A DNA stretch of 64,000 nt from Ancistrus triradiatus (taxonomy: Eukaryota; Chordata; Actinopteri; Siluriformes; Loricariidae): positions 372,001 through 436,000 of the forward strand of contig JAJAGP010000368.1 of assembly GCA_025084515.1 (NCBI GenBank). Reading direction: 5' to 3'. Position numbers and translations under genes: made by a program. A model generated the notes under the pieces. That model was not told the DNA's origin, made no database searches, and worked only from the letters and a program-made list of their open reading frames with translations. Position 1 is the stretch's first letter; every line of letters begins with the position of its first letter. This document shows positions 24,082 through 34,274 of the stretch, piece by piece.

Positions 24082-25589
24082 TAGAGATGCACAGTTTGCA
24101 ATTTTCTTGGCTGATTTCGATTTTTTAAACCTTTGACTGGCCGATTCCAATTTTGATTCTGATTCCGATCTGCTTTCTTGCTAAGACTTATAAATGACAG
24201 CATACAGAAACATTTTTGTTCAACTTTTCGTTTAATGGAAACTTCTTCATTGGTAAAGAAAGACAAGAGGGGCTGCCTGGCCTGATTAAATAGCACCCTA
24301 AACAAAACCGCTTCCGCATCATCACCATCGTCCGGTCTCATAAACAAACCCACAAGTGGCTTAGCTGTTTTCAGAGCTCACATGAACCGAATTCTGAATT
24401 AAAGTTAGTAAAAGTACTGTGCTATTCACATGTGGCTGTTGTGTGCTATGCAAGTGTAAAAGTGACTGACACAAAATCAGTTATATGAGACTGACCGGCT
24501 GATCACCGGTTATGGCCAATCACGCTGAAAACCATCCATGCAGCTAACCATGCAACTAAGCACCATGCAGAATATGACAAACTTTGGGAGCATCAGCACA
24601 AAAATACACTTTTGCAAAAAAGTGCCTTAAGACAAGAAAAGCAACAGATGGCAAAGCATAACAAATGCTGTCCCCAATTACATCGCAAAAGACACGATGC
24701 CAAATCAGCCGATTGAGAGAGATGGGTTCAAACGACTTTTGAATACTTTAGACCCAAGATATACCCTGACACAGTATCGCTATATACACTAAGATAGGTA
24801 TTATTAGCCCTAGCACAGATCCCTGCATCCTCAGCACTCTCACTGCTGAAACATCACACTTCCTGTTTTTCTGTCTTACTACCTAATTACAATCATGAGT
24901 TTAGGTGGATGTGAAACATCTGTATGCTCTGTCTTGTTCATACTCTACTGAACAGACACTAATCCAGATTGAATCAAATTTCAGAGACATGAAGGTCAAC
25001 TGGCATTTCAATGGTCACCTATGCTCTGGTGAATGAGAAACTAGCTGGGCGGTGCCACTGCCGTCAACACTATGAGCCACCAAGATATTTCACATTCCAA
25101 AGGTCTAACATCTCGCAATAAAAGATGACTCATTTCTTTAAAACACAAACACAGTCTCTAATGGTCTTGTTTGGCAAAAAGGAGAAACAAAGATGATGTC
25201 TGCATGGAGAGAGACTAGGTCTGAGCTCTGCAGTAACCAAATGGAACAGTGTGTGTTATTTGTTCTCTTCATACTGCATGTAACAGATAGACAGACCTGT
25301 TCCATTTAGTTACTGCACGGTTACTACATGATTTCCACGACAAAATCATGAAATTGAAGAATAAAAACGGACTTCAGATTAAAGACAGAAATGCACAGAG
25401 TTTGAAATCAACTGGTGATCAGCCGATTAGTTTCATATGAATAATTCTGTGTGGGTCACATTTAACTTGAGCAGCTTCATACATGGCTCAGCCACTCGCG
25501 TGTTTGTTTATGAGACTGGTTCTGATGCATACAGTATGGATGATGAGGAAGTGTTGGATTTTGTTTTTAGTGTAATCGGTGCATCTCTA
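24082..25589. mobile_element. non-autonomous hAT element with 8-bp target duplication
   Basis: The ends are TAGAGATGCACAGTTTGC at the left and GTAATCGGTGCATCTCTA at the right, inverted repeats of the TAGAGATGCAC type used by fish hAT transposons. The flanking 8-mers GTTTTTAC (24074-24081) and GTCTTAAC (25590-25597) agree at six of eight positions, the duplication length expected for hAT. No hAT transposase or BED finger was found in the 1.5-kb interior. The plus-strand frame 25437-25658 crosses the right end and is not a gene. Confidence 0.75.
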
Positions 25590-25597
25590 GTCTTAAC

Positions 25598-26316
25598 TAC
25601 CAAATTCATCGCACCACAGTGTCCTAATGATTTAAGGGCATTACTAAAAGGACCTTAGGTTTATTGAAATCAAATTATTGCACTTTTATTTATATTTATA
25701 AAATATGCCCCTGAACCTTTCCTTACTTGTTTTTACAACTTTCATTTATATCATGTTTGATATTTCTAAATGTTATAGCAGCAAATTCACTAAATACTAC
25801 AACGTGCCATTTTGCTATAGTTTATCATTGAAAATGGGAAAAAATTCAAATTTAAACGGATTCCATAGGGCCCTATATTCCACGGGCATGATTCAGGGAA
25901 ATCGTAACTCTTCAAACTTTAGCATGACCCTGTTGTTCTGCGCAGAGAAAGGGGGACACTGGTCCTGCAAAGCAGTAATACTGAGCCAGCACTCTATAAA
26001 TACTGCTCTATCTGGGCCATGAGCACTGAGAGATCCACCTTAAACCCGACGAACAAGACAAGCACTGCGTCATAACTCAGTCCAGATGTAGTTAAAGAGG
26101 AGAGTGCCTCACTCAGTGTGTTTATGAGTGATGGTCAAGGCCAGAGCACAGTCAAAAATGTAGACACTATAAAGGAGAGTAGTGATGCTTGGCCTGACAG
26201 CTCAGGTACAGTGCTGCTCCATCATTCATCTGTGAGCAGCATTTAGGAAAATGGCCAAAATGCTACCAGGATGGAAGAGATGACTCGGTAAATTCTGAGT
26301 TTGATGTCTAAGTGAG
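25598..26316. other. unassigned DNA
   Basis: No repeat was recognised. A 105-codon plus-strand frame (25705-26022) has no domain, coding pattern or family match. Confidence 0.35.
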
Positions 26317-26375
26317 ACGTGTAACTCGCCTCGATGATAGATACAAATCATGCCAATGGAGACTAGTGTACTACA

Positions 26376-26458
<83 letters not shown>

Positions 26459-26517
26459 TGTAGTACACTAGTCTCCATTGGCATGATTTGTATCTATCAT
26501 CGAGGCGAGTTACACGT
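26317..26517. repeat. 201-bp palindrome with identical unique arms and (TA)n centre
   Basis: The left arm (from ACGTGTAACTCGCCTCGATG) and the right arm (ending CATCGAGGCGAGTTACACGT) are exact complements over at least 63 unique bases each. They are joined by about 70 bp of TA repeats (roughly 26379-26452). Outside 26317 and 26517 the symmetry stops at once. It would form a long hairpin on either strand. It could be a foldback element, the product of a palindromic duplication at a replication fork, or an assembly or amplification artefact. Confidence 0.9.
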
Positions 26518-26577
26518 ATATATATATATCTATATCTTGTGTGTATATCTATATCTTGTGTGTGTATCAAGATATAT
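26518..26577. repeat. short tandem and palindromic TATATCTTG tract
   Basis: Two copies of CTATATCTTGTGTGTATAT-like units are followed by the palindrome CAAGATATATATATCTTG. It directly adjoins the larger hairpin and a truncated SINE head. Confidence 0.75.
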
Positions 26578-26627
26578 ATATCTTGTTGTGAGGCGACGGT
26601 GCTACCCACTGAGCCACCATGCCGGCC
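26578..26627 (-). repeat. truncated DANA/Mermaid-like SINE head
   Basis: In reverse complement: CATGGTGGCTCAGTGGGTAG (A box) then CACCGTCGCCTCACAACAAG. Similarity stops where the TATATC tract begins. Confidence 0.7.
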
Positions 26628-26712
26628 ACTTCCCAAAATCATTCAACACTATAGCTACATACTTATAAATGCTGTTGGCCAATTTTATGCCTGATCTTTG
26701 GCAAAGAGAAAC

Positions 26713-26912
26713 ATGTTGATTCAGTGGTTAGCAATGTTTTCTCAGAGCTCCAAAGACCTGCGTTCAAGTCCCAGCCGGCTGCTGCCTGTGTGGAGTTTGC
26801 TTCATTTGCGTCAGTTTCCTCCCACATTTCAAAGACAGGTGTTAGATCAATTGGAGTCTCCAAAATTGTCCACGTATCCATGTGTGTGTCTGTGCATGTG
26901 TGTGTGAGAGAG
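26713..26912 (+). repeat. DANA/Mermaid-like SINE
   Basis: The head is TTGATTCAGTGGTTAGCA, with B box GCGTTCAAGTCCC, the body 'gtgtggagtttgcttcatt' and the 'tcctcccacatttcaaag' block. It ends in a degenerate (TG)n tract at 26880-26910. Confidence 0.7.
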
Positions 26913-26925
26913 TGAGTGCATGTCA

Positions 26926-27095
26926 AATTTTGTATCATTGTGAAGACCAAACGTCCCCACATCAATAGAATCTGAATTGTGGAGACATTTGCTTCTTCCC
27001 ACTCCAAAAACTGTAAGTTCCTTTCAAAAAATGTAAATAAAAAAGTCAAAAGTTGGCTTTAGGTTACTGAGGTTAAGGTGTAGGTATACATTCAG
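26926..27095. repeat. interspersed repeat, family N-like
   Basis: It shares the 'aagaccaaacgtccccac' type motif and the 'ttggctttaggttactgagg' block, which is similar in reverse complement to 22755-22800. The copy is degenerate. Confidence 0.4.
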
Positions 27096-28286
27096 CATTA
27101 AGTAGCAACAGCAATGTTATTCAACGAAAAGTCCTCAAAAATACAAAAGCAACCGTTGGAGTTTGTGTGCCTTGGGGGGTAGGGTATCTGAAATAAACCA
27201 TGTCCATTTGCAAACATTCATTAAGATGTACTAACAACACAGAATAATGAACGTAATAGTGATGGGCAGAAGTAGCTCTCTCAAGTGTTATCAATGCTAT
27301 TGATAACTTATGCAATGTCACATAGTACAGGAGTATTCAGTTTTACAATGGGCAAGTAAATTGGATATGAAAATGTCTGCAAGGAAACTCGTAAAGTTTG
27401 ACAAGCTGAATGGTGTTCTGCAAAAATGGATTCTATAAATATGCCTGACTACTGACAGGATTTAAATACACAGCTATGGGCTGCATACATAAATGCTGGA
27501 TGAATAACACGGTTAACTAAATATTGCTGCTAAAAACTAATAGTTGGTTACGTTTCTCAGGGGTGCAAACACATCAGGTTGAAGCTCCCTCATAGGAATC
27601 TCTGTCGGCCTCTCAAGCTGTCAAATGACTAATGGCTTCTCTACTATGTAAGCTTGTATTCACTACCAGTTAAGGGCAGTCACTGAAGTCAGTAGGATGT
27701 CCTGACTGATACCACTGCATCTTCGATAACCAGAGAAACCTCTCTTTTGGTTATTCAGACATGGCAGACTTGAACACACCAGTTATGCATGCTCATGGCA
27801 ATTCACCAGATACATCCCAGTGGATCAGAGACTAGACAGACACTAGCTAGAATCCTCAGGTGCACTTTTCTGTCACATTCCATTATATGGCAGAGCAGAG
27901 AAGTGCTCTTATTATGCAAATTTGACTTGTGATTTGCCTCTCGTGACTGCCATTCCCAGCTTCCCATGGCAAAACCATCTGAAGGAACAGTCTAATTGCA
28001 TTTAGCTACATTTTGGAGAACAGGACAATCTATTTGTTGGATGCATTCGATTACCACAGCATACTCACAAGGGAGGAAACAAAGAGCAGGAGAAAAAATA
28101 TGAATCCAGCCTCAATCTAGCCTGAAATGGAACCACAGTGCCAGAGATTTAAATCATCATAGATACTCTAGTCCCCTTTCACATTTTCTTATACTTGACT
28201 GCTACATGTCTCAAGGGACTATCCACAGATTCATATCTGAGCTTAGAGCTTAAAAACTGCTTTGGCCCTTGATTAGAAAATCACAA
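27096..28286. other. unassigned DNA
   Basis: About 1.2 kb with no recognised gene or repeat and only short open frames. Confidence 0.4.
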
Positions 28287-28379
28287 TATAGACATGCACC
28301 GTTTAACGTATGCATTACATTCTGTGAACCAGGTCGCTGACCAAAATGGACACTGACCAGACATCACCATAGTCACATA

Positions 28380-29036
28380 GGCTATGTCTCAAATGGTCCA
28401 CTTGTTTACTCATTTACTCATTCACTAATCACTATATAGTGTGTTCTGTGTAGTGCACTATATAGGGTAGCAGTGAGCGACAAACGAGGGAATTCAGACA
28501 ACACTTACTTACTTGACCTTTCGTCACATAAACTAACCGAAACATCAACAAGCCTACCGGTGCTGCCACAAGACTTTGGAGTAATACAGTTTTAATTTAG
28601 CTGACAGTGCTACTTATCAAGTGTGAAACTTCACTCATTTATCCAATGAACTAAAACCATGATGAAATCATACATATTCATTTCACTATCTTGACCAGTA
28701 AACACATTATTATCAACTGTTTGTGGTTTAATAGCCATTAAACAATGTTTTGTACTTATATTTATACATGAAAATCGTCACTCCGGTGGTTTCGGATTTA
28801 TCCATCATCTTTGCCGAGTAAAGCCGAAGGAAACGCTATGCATTGTGGTACGTTAGCTCCTAAGTAGTGTACATCGTTTGTTGACTATATTTATGGTGCA
28901 TTAAGGGTAACAAAGTATTGTACTATACTATATAGGGAATCGATTTGTCCACTGAGAATTCGGACAAGCATACAAAATGGCCGACACCCTAAACAGAACA
29001 CTAAATAGTAAATAGGATGCGATTTCAGACACAGCC
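28380..29036. mobile_element. 657-bp MITE with 3-bp target duplication
   Basis: The inverted ends are GGCTATGTCTCAAAT and ATTTCAGACACAGCC (13 of 15 match). The interrupted family D sequence can be followed across the insertion, which fixes the boundaries. ATA is present on both sides (28377-28379, 29037-29039). Internal short inverted CTATATAG motifs lie near 28432 and 28930. A 3-bp duplication is the Harbinger-type length, but the ends do not settle the superfamily. No coding sequence was seen. Confidence 0.75.
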
Positions 29037-29309
29037 ATAGTCTCTTTAGGCTACTGTAATGTAAATATAAAGGGTATTTTCACAAGAAAACTGCATGCAA
29101 ATGATACATAAATGTGCAGAGTTACCCCTGAAACCACAAGTGACTGATGAGTTATTGACACTACTGATATTTCAGTTTGACTGAAGACAAAAATGCACTG
29201 ACAGACAGTATTACAAACAACACAGAACATCACTTACATGAAACAGAGACTCAACGAGTGAATTTGAACCAGTTTATAGAGTTATAGATCAGAGAGAATG
29301 TACAGAACA

Positions 29310-29527
29310 CACACCCAAGGTTACATCAAGACTAGTCACACTCAAGTCGGTCCAATTTAGCATAATTCAATTAACCTAATGCATGTCTTTGGGAGGAAAC
29401 CGGAGTACCTGGAGTAACCCCATGAAGACACGAGGAGGACATGCAGAAAGGACGCAGACTACTGGGATTGAAGCCAGGACATTCTTGATGTGAGGCGGCG
29501 GTCCCACCGAGCCACCATACCGCCCAG
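29310..29527 (-). repeat. DANA/Mermaid-like SINE
   Basis: In reverse complement: GGGCGGTATGGTGGCTCGGT head, 'gaggcggcggtcccacc' region, and 'gcatgtcctcctcgtgtc' body. It contains the 'gtactccggtttcctccc' block and ends near a degenerate tail. It lies inside the family D element. Confidence 0.8.
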
Positions 29528-29565
29528 GGTGGTTGCTAAATGGCGCATACCTCTACATACAACTA

Positions 29566-29927
29566 GTACATACATGTTGTACAGAGGTGACGGTTTCTGA
29601 AAGAATTCATTCATTCATGATGTGTGATGTGCTATCGTATCTGGAATATTGTAAACAGGACACATGACTGTAGAACCCATAACGTCTGCTTATTCACAAT
29701 GAAAGAGAAAACGTCTTTTTACTCCAAAAAAGTGCTTTTAAACAGGTTTTATTTAAACAAACAGAAACTCTCAGCCTCAAGTAATACTTTGTAAACATGA
29801 ACAGGTGGGGCTTTATGAAATAAGTGCTCCAGTGCATCTCAAAAACAGGCAAACCAGATCAGAGACACACAGGTGGTTTTGAACTAAAGCATGCAAGAAG
29901 AAAATCCACCGATTACAAACATGTTGG
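29566..29927. other. unassigned DNA
   Basis: Nothing was recognised. Confidence 0.4.
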
Positions 29928-30115
29928 TCTTAAGTCCACAAGATGGTATAAATTTGTGAACACCCAAATACAACATCCATATGTGCTTAAAATTTCATTC
30001 CAAAACCATGGGTATTAATATGGCGTTCGTGTCAAGTTTGCTGCAATAACAGCCTTAACTCTCGGGGGAAGGTATTAGAACAGGACTGTGGGGATATATG
30101 GTCATAATCTGTGGG
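29928..30115 (-). mobile_element. Tc1 family I, terminal fragment
   Basis: The segment around 29965 ('catccatatgtgcttaa') and 'ccaaaaccatgggtatta' is the 5'-side non-coding region of the Tc1 family whose other end is at 58700-58745 ('tccaaatacttttgtcc'). Only the end and the first C-terminal codons on the minus strand are recognisable. A 27-bp scrap of the same family's terminus (GGCCATATAGTGTA) also lies at 43473-43499. Confidence 0.5.
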
Positions 30116-30595
30116 ACCTCACTGAAACTAAAGGGTGGCACCCAAATAAATCAGAAACAGCCTCATCCAACACACAGGTTACAACACAGCAAAGCAAGAC
30201 TCATCAGTGATGTGATTCATAACACTTGGTATTACACAGGAGGCATTTAGGCTGTGTTGCAGTCAACAATTCTTATGCGCCATGTGATTCAGCATTTCAA
30301 GGTGTGGTCTACTGCTTTCTGTCTGAGAGTTGACCTATGCTCTACAATACCAGCACTTAAAGTTCGTTGGGGTATCTTAGGCAAGACAGAGATTAGACAA
30401 ACCAACTTGGAAAAAAACAAAATATATATATGACTTTACAAATCAAAATATTAGTGTGTGGCACAGCTAGCAGTAAGAAACATACTGTAGTTCTCAGACC
30501 TTGACTGAAACTCTTGACTGAAATCATAACTATGTACATCATAATACTTTGATTTTGCCTATGAAAAATTTCTTAATTAATGCCTGTTGACATTC
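30116..30595. other. unassigned DNA
   Basis: No feature was recognised. A short (TA)4 tract lies near 30422. Confidence 0.4.
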
Positions 30596-31775
30596 TTCAG
30601 AATTGTTAGGTACACCCTGCCAGTACTGGGTTGAACCCCCTTTTGCCTTCAGAGCTTCAGAGCTGCTTAGTGGCATAGATTCAACAAGGTACCGGTAACA
30701 TTCCTGAGATTTTGGTCCTTATTGATGTAACAGCATCACACAGTTGCTGCAGTTTTGCTGCACATCCATGATATAAATCTCCCATTCCAACACATTCCAA
30801 AGCTGCTCTAGTTGGCTGAGATCTGGTGACTGTGGAGGCCTTCTGAGTACAGCGAACTCAGTGTCATGTTCAAGAAACCAGTTTTAGATGATTTAAGCTT
30901 TGTGACATGAAGCAGAGAGGATAGTACAAGGTGATCATAAGGGCCTGGACATGATCAGCAACAGTACTCAAGTAAGCTGTGGTGATTAACCGATGCTCAT
31001 CTGGTATCACGGGGCCCAAAGTGTGCCAAAAAATATCCCCCACATTATTACACCACCAGCAGCAGCCCAAATTATTGATATAAGGCAGGATGGATCCATG
31101 CTTTCTTTTTGTTTTTGGAAATTGTTTCTGACCCCACCATCCGAATGTCACAGCAGAAATCAAGACTCATCAGACCAGGTAACATTTTTCCAATCTTCCC
31201 TTGTCCAATTTTGATGAGCCTGTGCAAACTGTTGCCTCAGTTTCCTCAGTTGCCTGTTCTTAGCTGACAGGACTGGCACCAGGCTGATGCTGTAGCCCAT
31301 CTGCTTCAAGGTCCAAAATGTTGTGCATTCAGAGATGCTCTCCAGCATACCTTGGTTGAATTGAGTGGCTATTTGAGTTATTGTTGCCTCGCTATCAGCT
31401 CGAAACAGTCTGGCCATTCTCTTATTACCTCTGGCATCAACAGAGCACTTTCACCCAGAGAACCTTCACTGGATATGATCTATTTTTGTACCATTCTGTG
31501 TAAACCATAAAGATGGCTGTATGCATGAATATCCCAGTAGATCAGCAGTTTCTAAAATACTTGTCTAGTCACCCAGCACTAACAACCATGCCACGTTCAA
31601 AGTCAGTTAAATCTGCTTTCTTCCCCGTTCTGATGCTCAATGTTAAGTCCAGCAGGTCGTCTTGACATGCCTGAATGCAATGAGTTGCTGCCATGTGGTT
31701 GGTTGATCAGACTTTTGCCTTTACCAGCGGTTGAACGGGTGTGCCTAATAAAGTGGACGGTGGTTTATATGCGTA
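30596..31775 (-). mobile_element. Tc1/mariner family G, nearly full length, decayed transposase
   Basis: The ends carry the complementary motifs 'gttaggtacacc' (left) and 'gtgtgcctaataaagtgg' (right), a widespread fish Tc1-type terminus. On the minus strand a clean 85-codon frame (31160-31417) begins MARLFRADSEATITQIATQ. It covers the second half of the DNA-binding region and the first catalytic Asp (VTWSDES). The catalytic region continues in another frame at 30870-31163 (NVGDIFWHTLGP, ADHVQALM). At least one frameshift and several stops separate the blocks. About 1.2 kb, close to normal length. Confidence 0.8.
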
Positions 31776-32019
31776 ACTGAAACGGTAACATTATGGTATC
31801 GTCGCAGTTATCTTCAAAAACCGTAACAGACGTCGACTGATCACAACTGATTGTGTACATGTGTATATGACTTTGAGATCAGAATGCGTAAATATTTGCA
31901 TACCAGGGTACAAGGTGAACGTCAATTGTTAAAACTGCAGACGTAAACTGACATTCGAGGTCGGAGCTGAGGTTTAACCCCATTACTCCCGACTTCACAC
32001 ACAGTGGAAGTAAGAGTCC
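31776..32019. other. probable start of intron 1 of the minus-strand gene
   Basis: No motif was recognised. If the exon at 32033-32135 is real, this stretch is the 5' part of its first intron. Confidence 0.35.
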
Positions 32020-32032
32020 CGTGTGCACTTAC

Positions 32033-32135
32033 CGTGCGCGGTTAATTCCCCTCGGGTGATGTGGAGAAGACTTCCGAGAGAGTGCACAAGTAACAAAACT
32101 CCAAGCATGAGGTCGACCGCCTTTACTCCCGCCAT
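32033..32135 (-). CDS. first coding exon of an unidentified secreted or membrane protein (partial)
   Basis: On the minus strand an ATG at 32135 with G at -3 and G at +4 (strong start context) opens 34 codons plus one base, ending in CACG followed by a consensus donor GTAAGT at 32032. The peptide has the shape of a signal sequence: a short N-region with a lysine (MAGVKAVDLM), a hydrophobic core (LGVLLLVHSLGSLLHI), and a polar end (TRGELTAH) that would follow cleavage. The exon lies in a CpG-rich block, unlike the AT-rich surroundings. The gene would continue to the left in intron 1. No second exon was recognised in the window, so the intron is long or the later exons were missed. I do not recognise the protein. 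Signal-peptide function is inference from composition. Coding status rests on ATG context, open frame, donor and CpG content together. Confidence 0.55.
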
Positions 32136-32470
32136 GACCGAGCTGACCTGCCTAATTCAAACAACTCCTGTTCCTTACTGTGCCGTTGTTCAACAGGACT
32201 ACACCAAAACTGTAGAAGACCTTTCTGCAGCGATCTCCACTCTCCTCAGTTACGCTCCTCGCGCCTCCACGCGCTGCTCCCTCCAAAGACACACTCGCAC
32301 ACATACACACACTAACACCACCGGAGTGGATGTAATCCTCAGTGTGTGTGTTGTGTTCCGATATTGAAAGCGTGTGAGCACATGCGCTCCGAAAACTGGG
32401 AGACGTCACAACGTCACACTACTCACAATGTTGTGATCCAACTAGAGCGCGTGTGCGACTGACTACTGCT
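32136..32470 (-). promoter_or_regulatory. CpG-rich 5' UTR/promoter candidate with two CRE half-sites
   Basis: Upstream of the minus-strand ATG the sequence is rich in CG dinucleotides, unlike the rest of the window (for example 32257-32277 TCCTCGCGCCTCCACGCG-like, 32385-32417). Two ACGTCA motifs at 32403-32408 and 32411-32416 (TGACGT on the gene strand) sit about 270 nt upstream of the start codon, where CREB/ATF sites are often found. No TATA box is evident. The region ends at the compound GA/GT microsatellite from 32516. Transcript evidence is lacking. Confidence 0.4.
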
Positions 32471-32515
32471 GGGATGCAGGGGCGTGCTGAACTGAGAGAA
32501 GGAGAGTGAGAGAGT

Positions 32516-32530
32516 GTGAGAGAGAGAGAG

Positions 32531-32590
<60 letters not shown>

Positions 32591-32595
32591 TGTGA

Positions 32596-32637
<42 letters not shown>
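32516..32637. repeat. compound (GA)n(GT)n(GA)n microsatellite
   Basis: GA units at 32518-32534, GT units at 32535-32588 and interrupted GT to 32609, then GA units to 32637. Length variation between individuals is likely. It lies upstream of the candidate promoter. Confidence 0.95.
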
Positions 32638-32641
<4 letters not shown>

Positions 32642-32745
32642 CATGTGCAATTTGTCAGTCCCACTCTGGGTGATGGATCTTTCTCAACAGAGCAATGGTA
32701 GTGGATTTGGTATCACTGTTTTAGTACAAGGATATAGCTTGAGAG
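32637..32745 (+). repeat. isolated unit of the 165-bp array repeat
   Basis: The segment TGTGCAATTTGTCAGTCCC at 32646 and the following 'ggatctttctcaacagagc' match one unit of the array at 34275-35010. It is separated from the array by about 1.5 kb containing a transposon. Confidence 0.55.
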
Positions 32746-32761
32746 ATGTTGTCAGTCTATG

Positions 32762-33800
32762 TATGCACCAGGTAACGTCTGCATTACGTTCTGCGAAACA
32801 AGTCGTTGACCGAAATGGACATTGACCAGACAATACCATAGTCTCTTTATGCTACTGCAATGTAAGTACAAAGGGTATTTTCGCAGGAAACTGCATGCAA
32901 ACAATACCTAAATGCGTCTGAGATACCGCTGAAAGTATGAGTGGTACGCTAGCATCTACACAGCAACCCTAATGCGACTGCATTTTTAGTTTATGAAAAT
33001 TCATAATGTACTTATACGACCCTGTATAGGGGAAACATTAAGACTTAGAGGAGGATCTTGTGTTGGACCCAAGGAAAAAATGTACTGTGAAATTTGAAAG
33101 TAGAACAATGAAGTGGCCAAATTACCACCAAAATTCATACTACAAATTTGAAATAATTCATGGTCAGTTCATAGTCCACCAAGTTTACAGTTGTAGTATG
33201 AAATTTCACAGTAGAACCATGAAGTGGTCAAAATATCATCAAAAATTCATAGTAGGACTATGAACTTCATGGTCAAACTATGAAAGTTCACATTAAAACT
33301 GTCAAGCAATTCAGTTTTTCTATGAACATTCACAGTACATTTTTTCCTGGGACCTGATACTTTTGTCTGACAGAAGCCAAAAATGCTTTGATAGACAGTA
33401 TTAGGAGCAACACAGAAGATGAAACAGACTCAAGGACTGACTATAAGCCAGTATATATTGTTATAGATTAGAGAGAACATACAGGCAGTGGGGGGGGGGG
33501 ACAAACAAAGGAGTACTACTTATAGTAGGACAGGCACATACATGTACAAACGGCATTTACGACATGTTACAAATAAATAGAGACAAGTCATACGCACAAC
33601 CATGAGCTAACGAGCAAGCAAGCACACCGGTAAGGTAGTGAGCTTTTGAGTGAATGCCAGACTTCTGCTCTTTAACTCCCTCCTCTGCTCATGGATCTGC
33701 AGCGTTGATTGGCCGTTGAAGTGACCAGTTGTTCACGACCATAATGTTCGGAGTTAAAAGACAGATTTTTATTTCCTGTTGTAATACATTATATTTTAAG
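32762..33800 (+). mobile_element. family D DNA transposon carrying a foldback MITE
   Basis: It runs from GCACCAGGTAACGTCTGC to 'tttttatttcctgttgtaat' and is the longest plus-strand copy, matching 11540-12402 inverted. A 290-bp inverted-repeat element interrupts it at 33065-33354. A G run (GGGGGGGGG) lies near 33490, corresponding to a C run in the inverse copy near 11886. There is no open frame with a transposase domain. Confidence 0.65.
33065..33354. mobile_element. 290-bp foldback MITE
   Basis: The terminal inverted repeats are GGACCCAAGGAAAAAATGTA... and ...TACATTTTTTCCTGGGACC, about 25 of 27 bases complementary. The interior is made of degenerate 'catagtaggactatgaa' and 'atgaagtggtcaaaat' motifs that recur several times, giving extended secondary structure. 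It has no coding capacity and sits inside family D. Confidence 0.75.
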
Positions 33801-34274
33801 CCCTCTGCTATTAAAGTGAAGAGACATTGATCATGTGGACATTAAACAGCACTTACCTGTATATTGTAGTGCCGGCAGCTTCATCAGCTGGCATGACAGT
33901 GAATTGTATGTCCTCAGTGGCTCCCAACATGCATGGCTGGTCCAGTATGCTGGATTTCTTATAAAGCAGTATCATTACAGTTATTGTCTATACCCATAGT
34001 TATATGTGTGTTTCTTGAAATATGAGCTTATTGGTCCACTTTCTGTTTTACCTACGTGGCACAGTTAATCTACCATACATTAGAACATAAGTTAAATCGG
34101 GGTAGCTTCCTCCCCAAAATCTCTCAAGCAACTCTAACCACTCCTAAGAGTTAGTTTAAAATGTAATGTTCTGCATTTCGGTTGTTGCTCAGTTTTCTAT
34201 TATAAGCACTATTCCTCATGTTACTGTATCTCCTTCAAATGTCACAATACTGTACTGCAATTTGTTAGCAACCT
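33801..34274. other. unassigned DNA
   Basis: No recognised feature. Confidence 0.4.

Larger units (their letters stand above)
28287..29565 (+). mobile_element. family D DNA transposon with two nested insertions
   Basis: The left end is GCACCGTTTAACGTATGC at 28295 and the right end ...TAAATGGCGCATACC near 29550, a related inverted pair. Family D sequence is split by a 657-bp MITE (28380-29036) and again by a minus-strand SINE (29310-29527). The net element is about 400 bp, a shortened non-coding version of the copy at 32762. Confidence 0.65.

Noticed and set aside
32419..32701. Ser-Leu/Thr-His frames over the GA/GT tract
   Set aside because: They are microsatellite artefacts, with no start context or splice sites.
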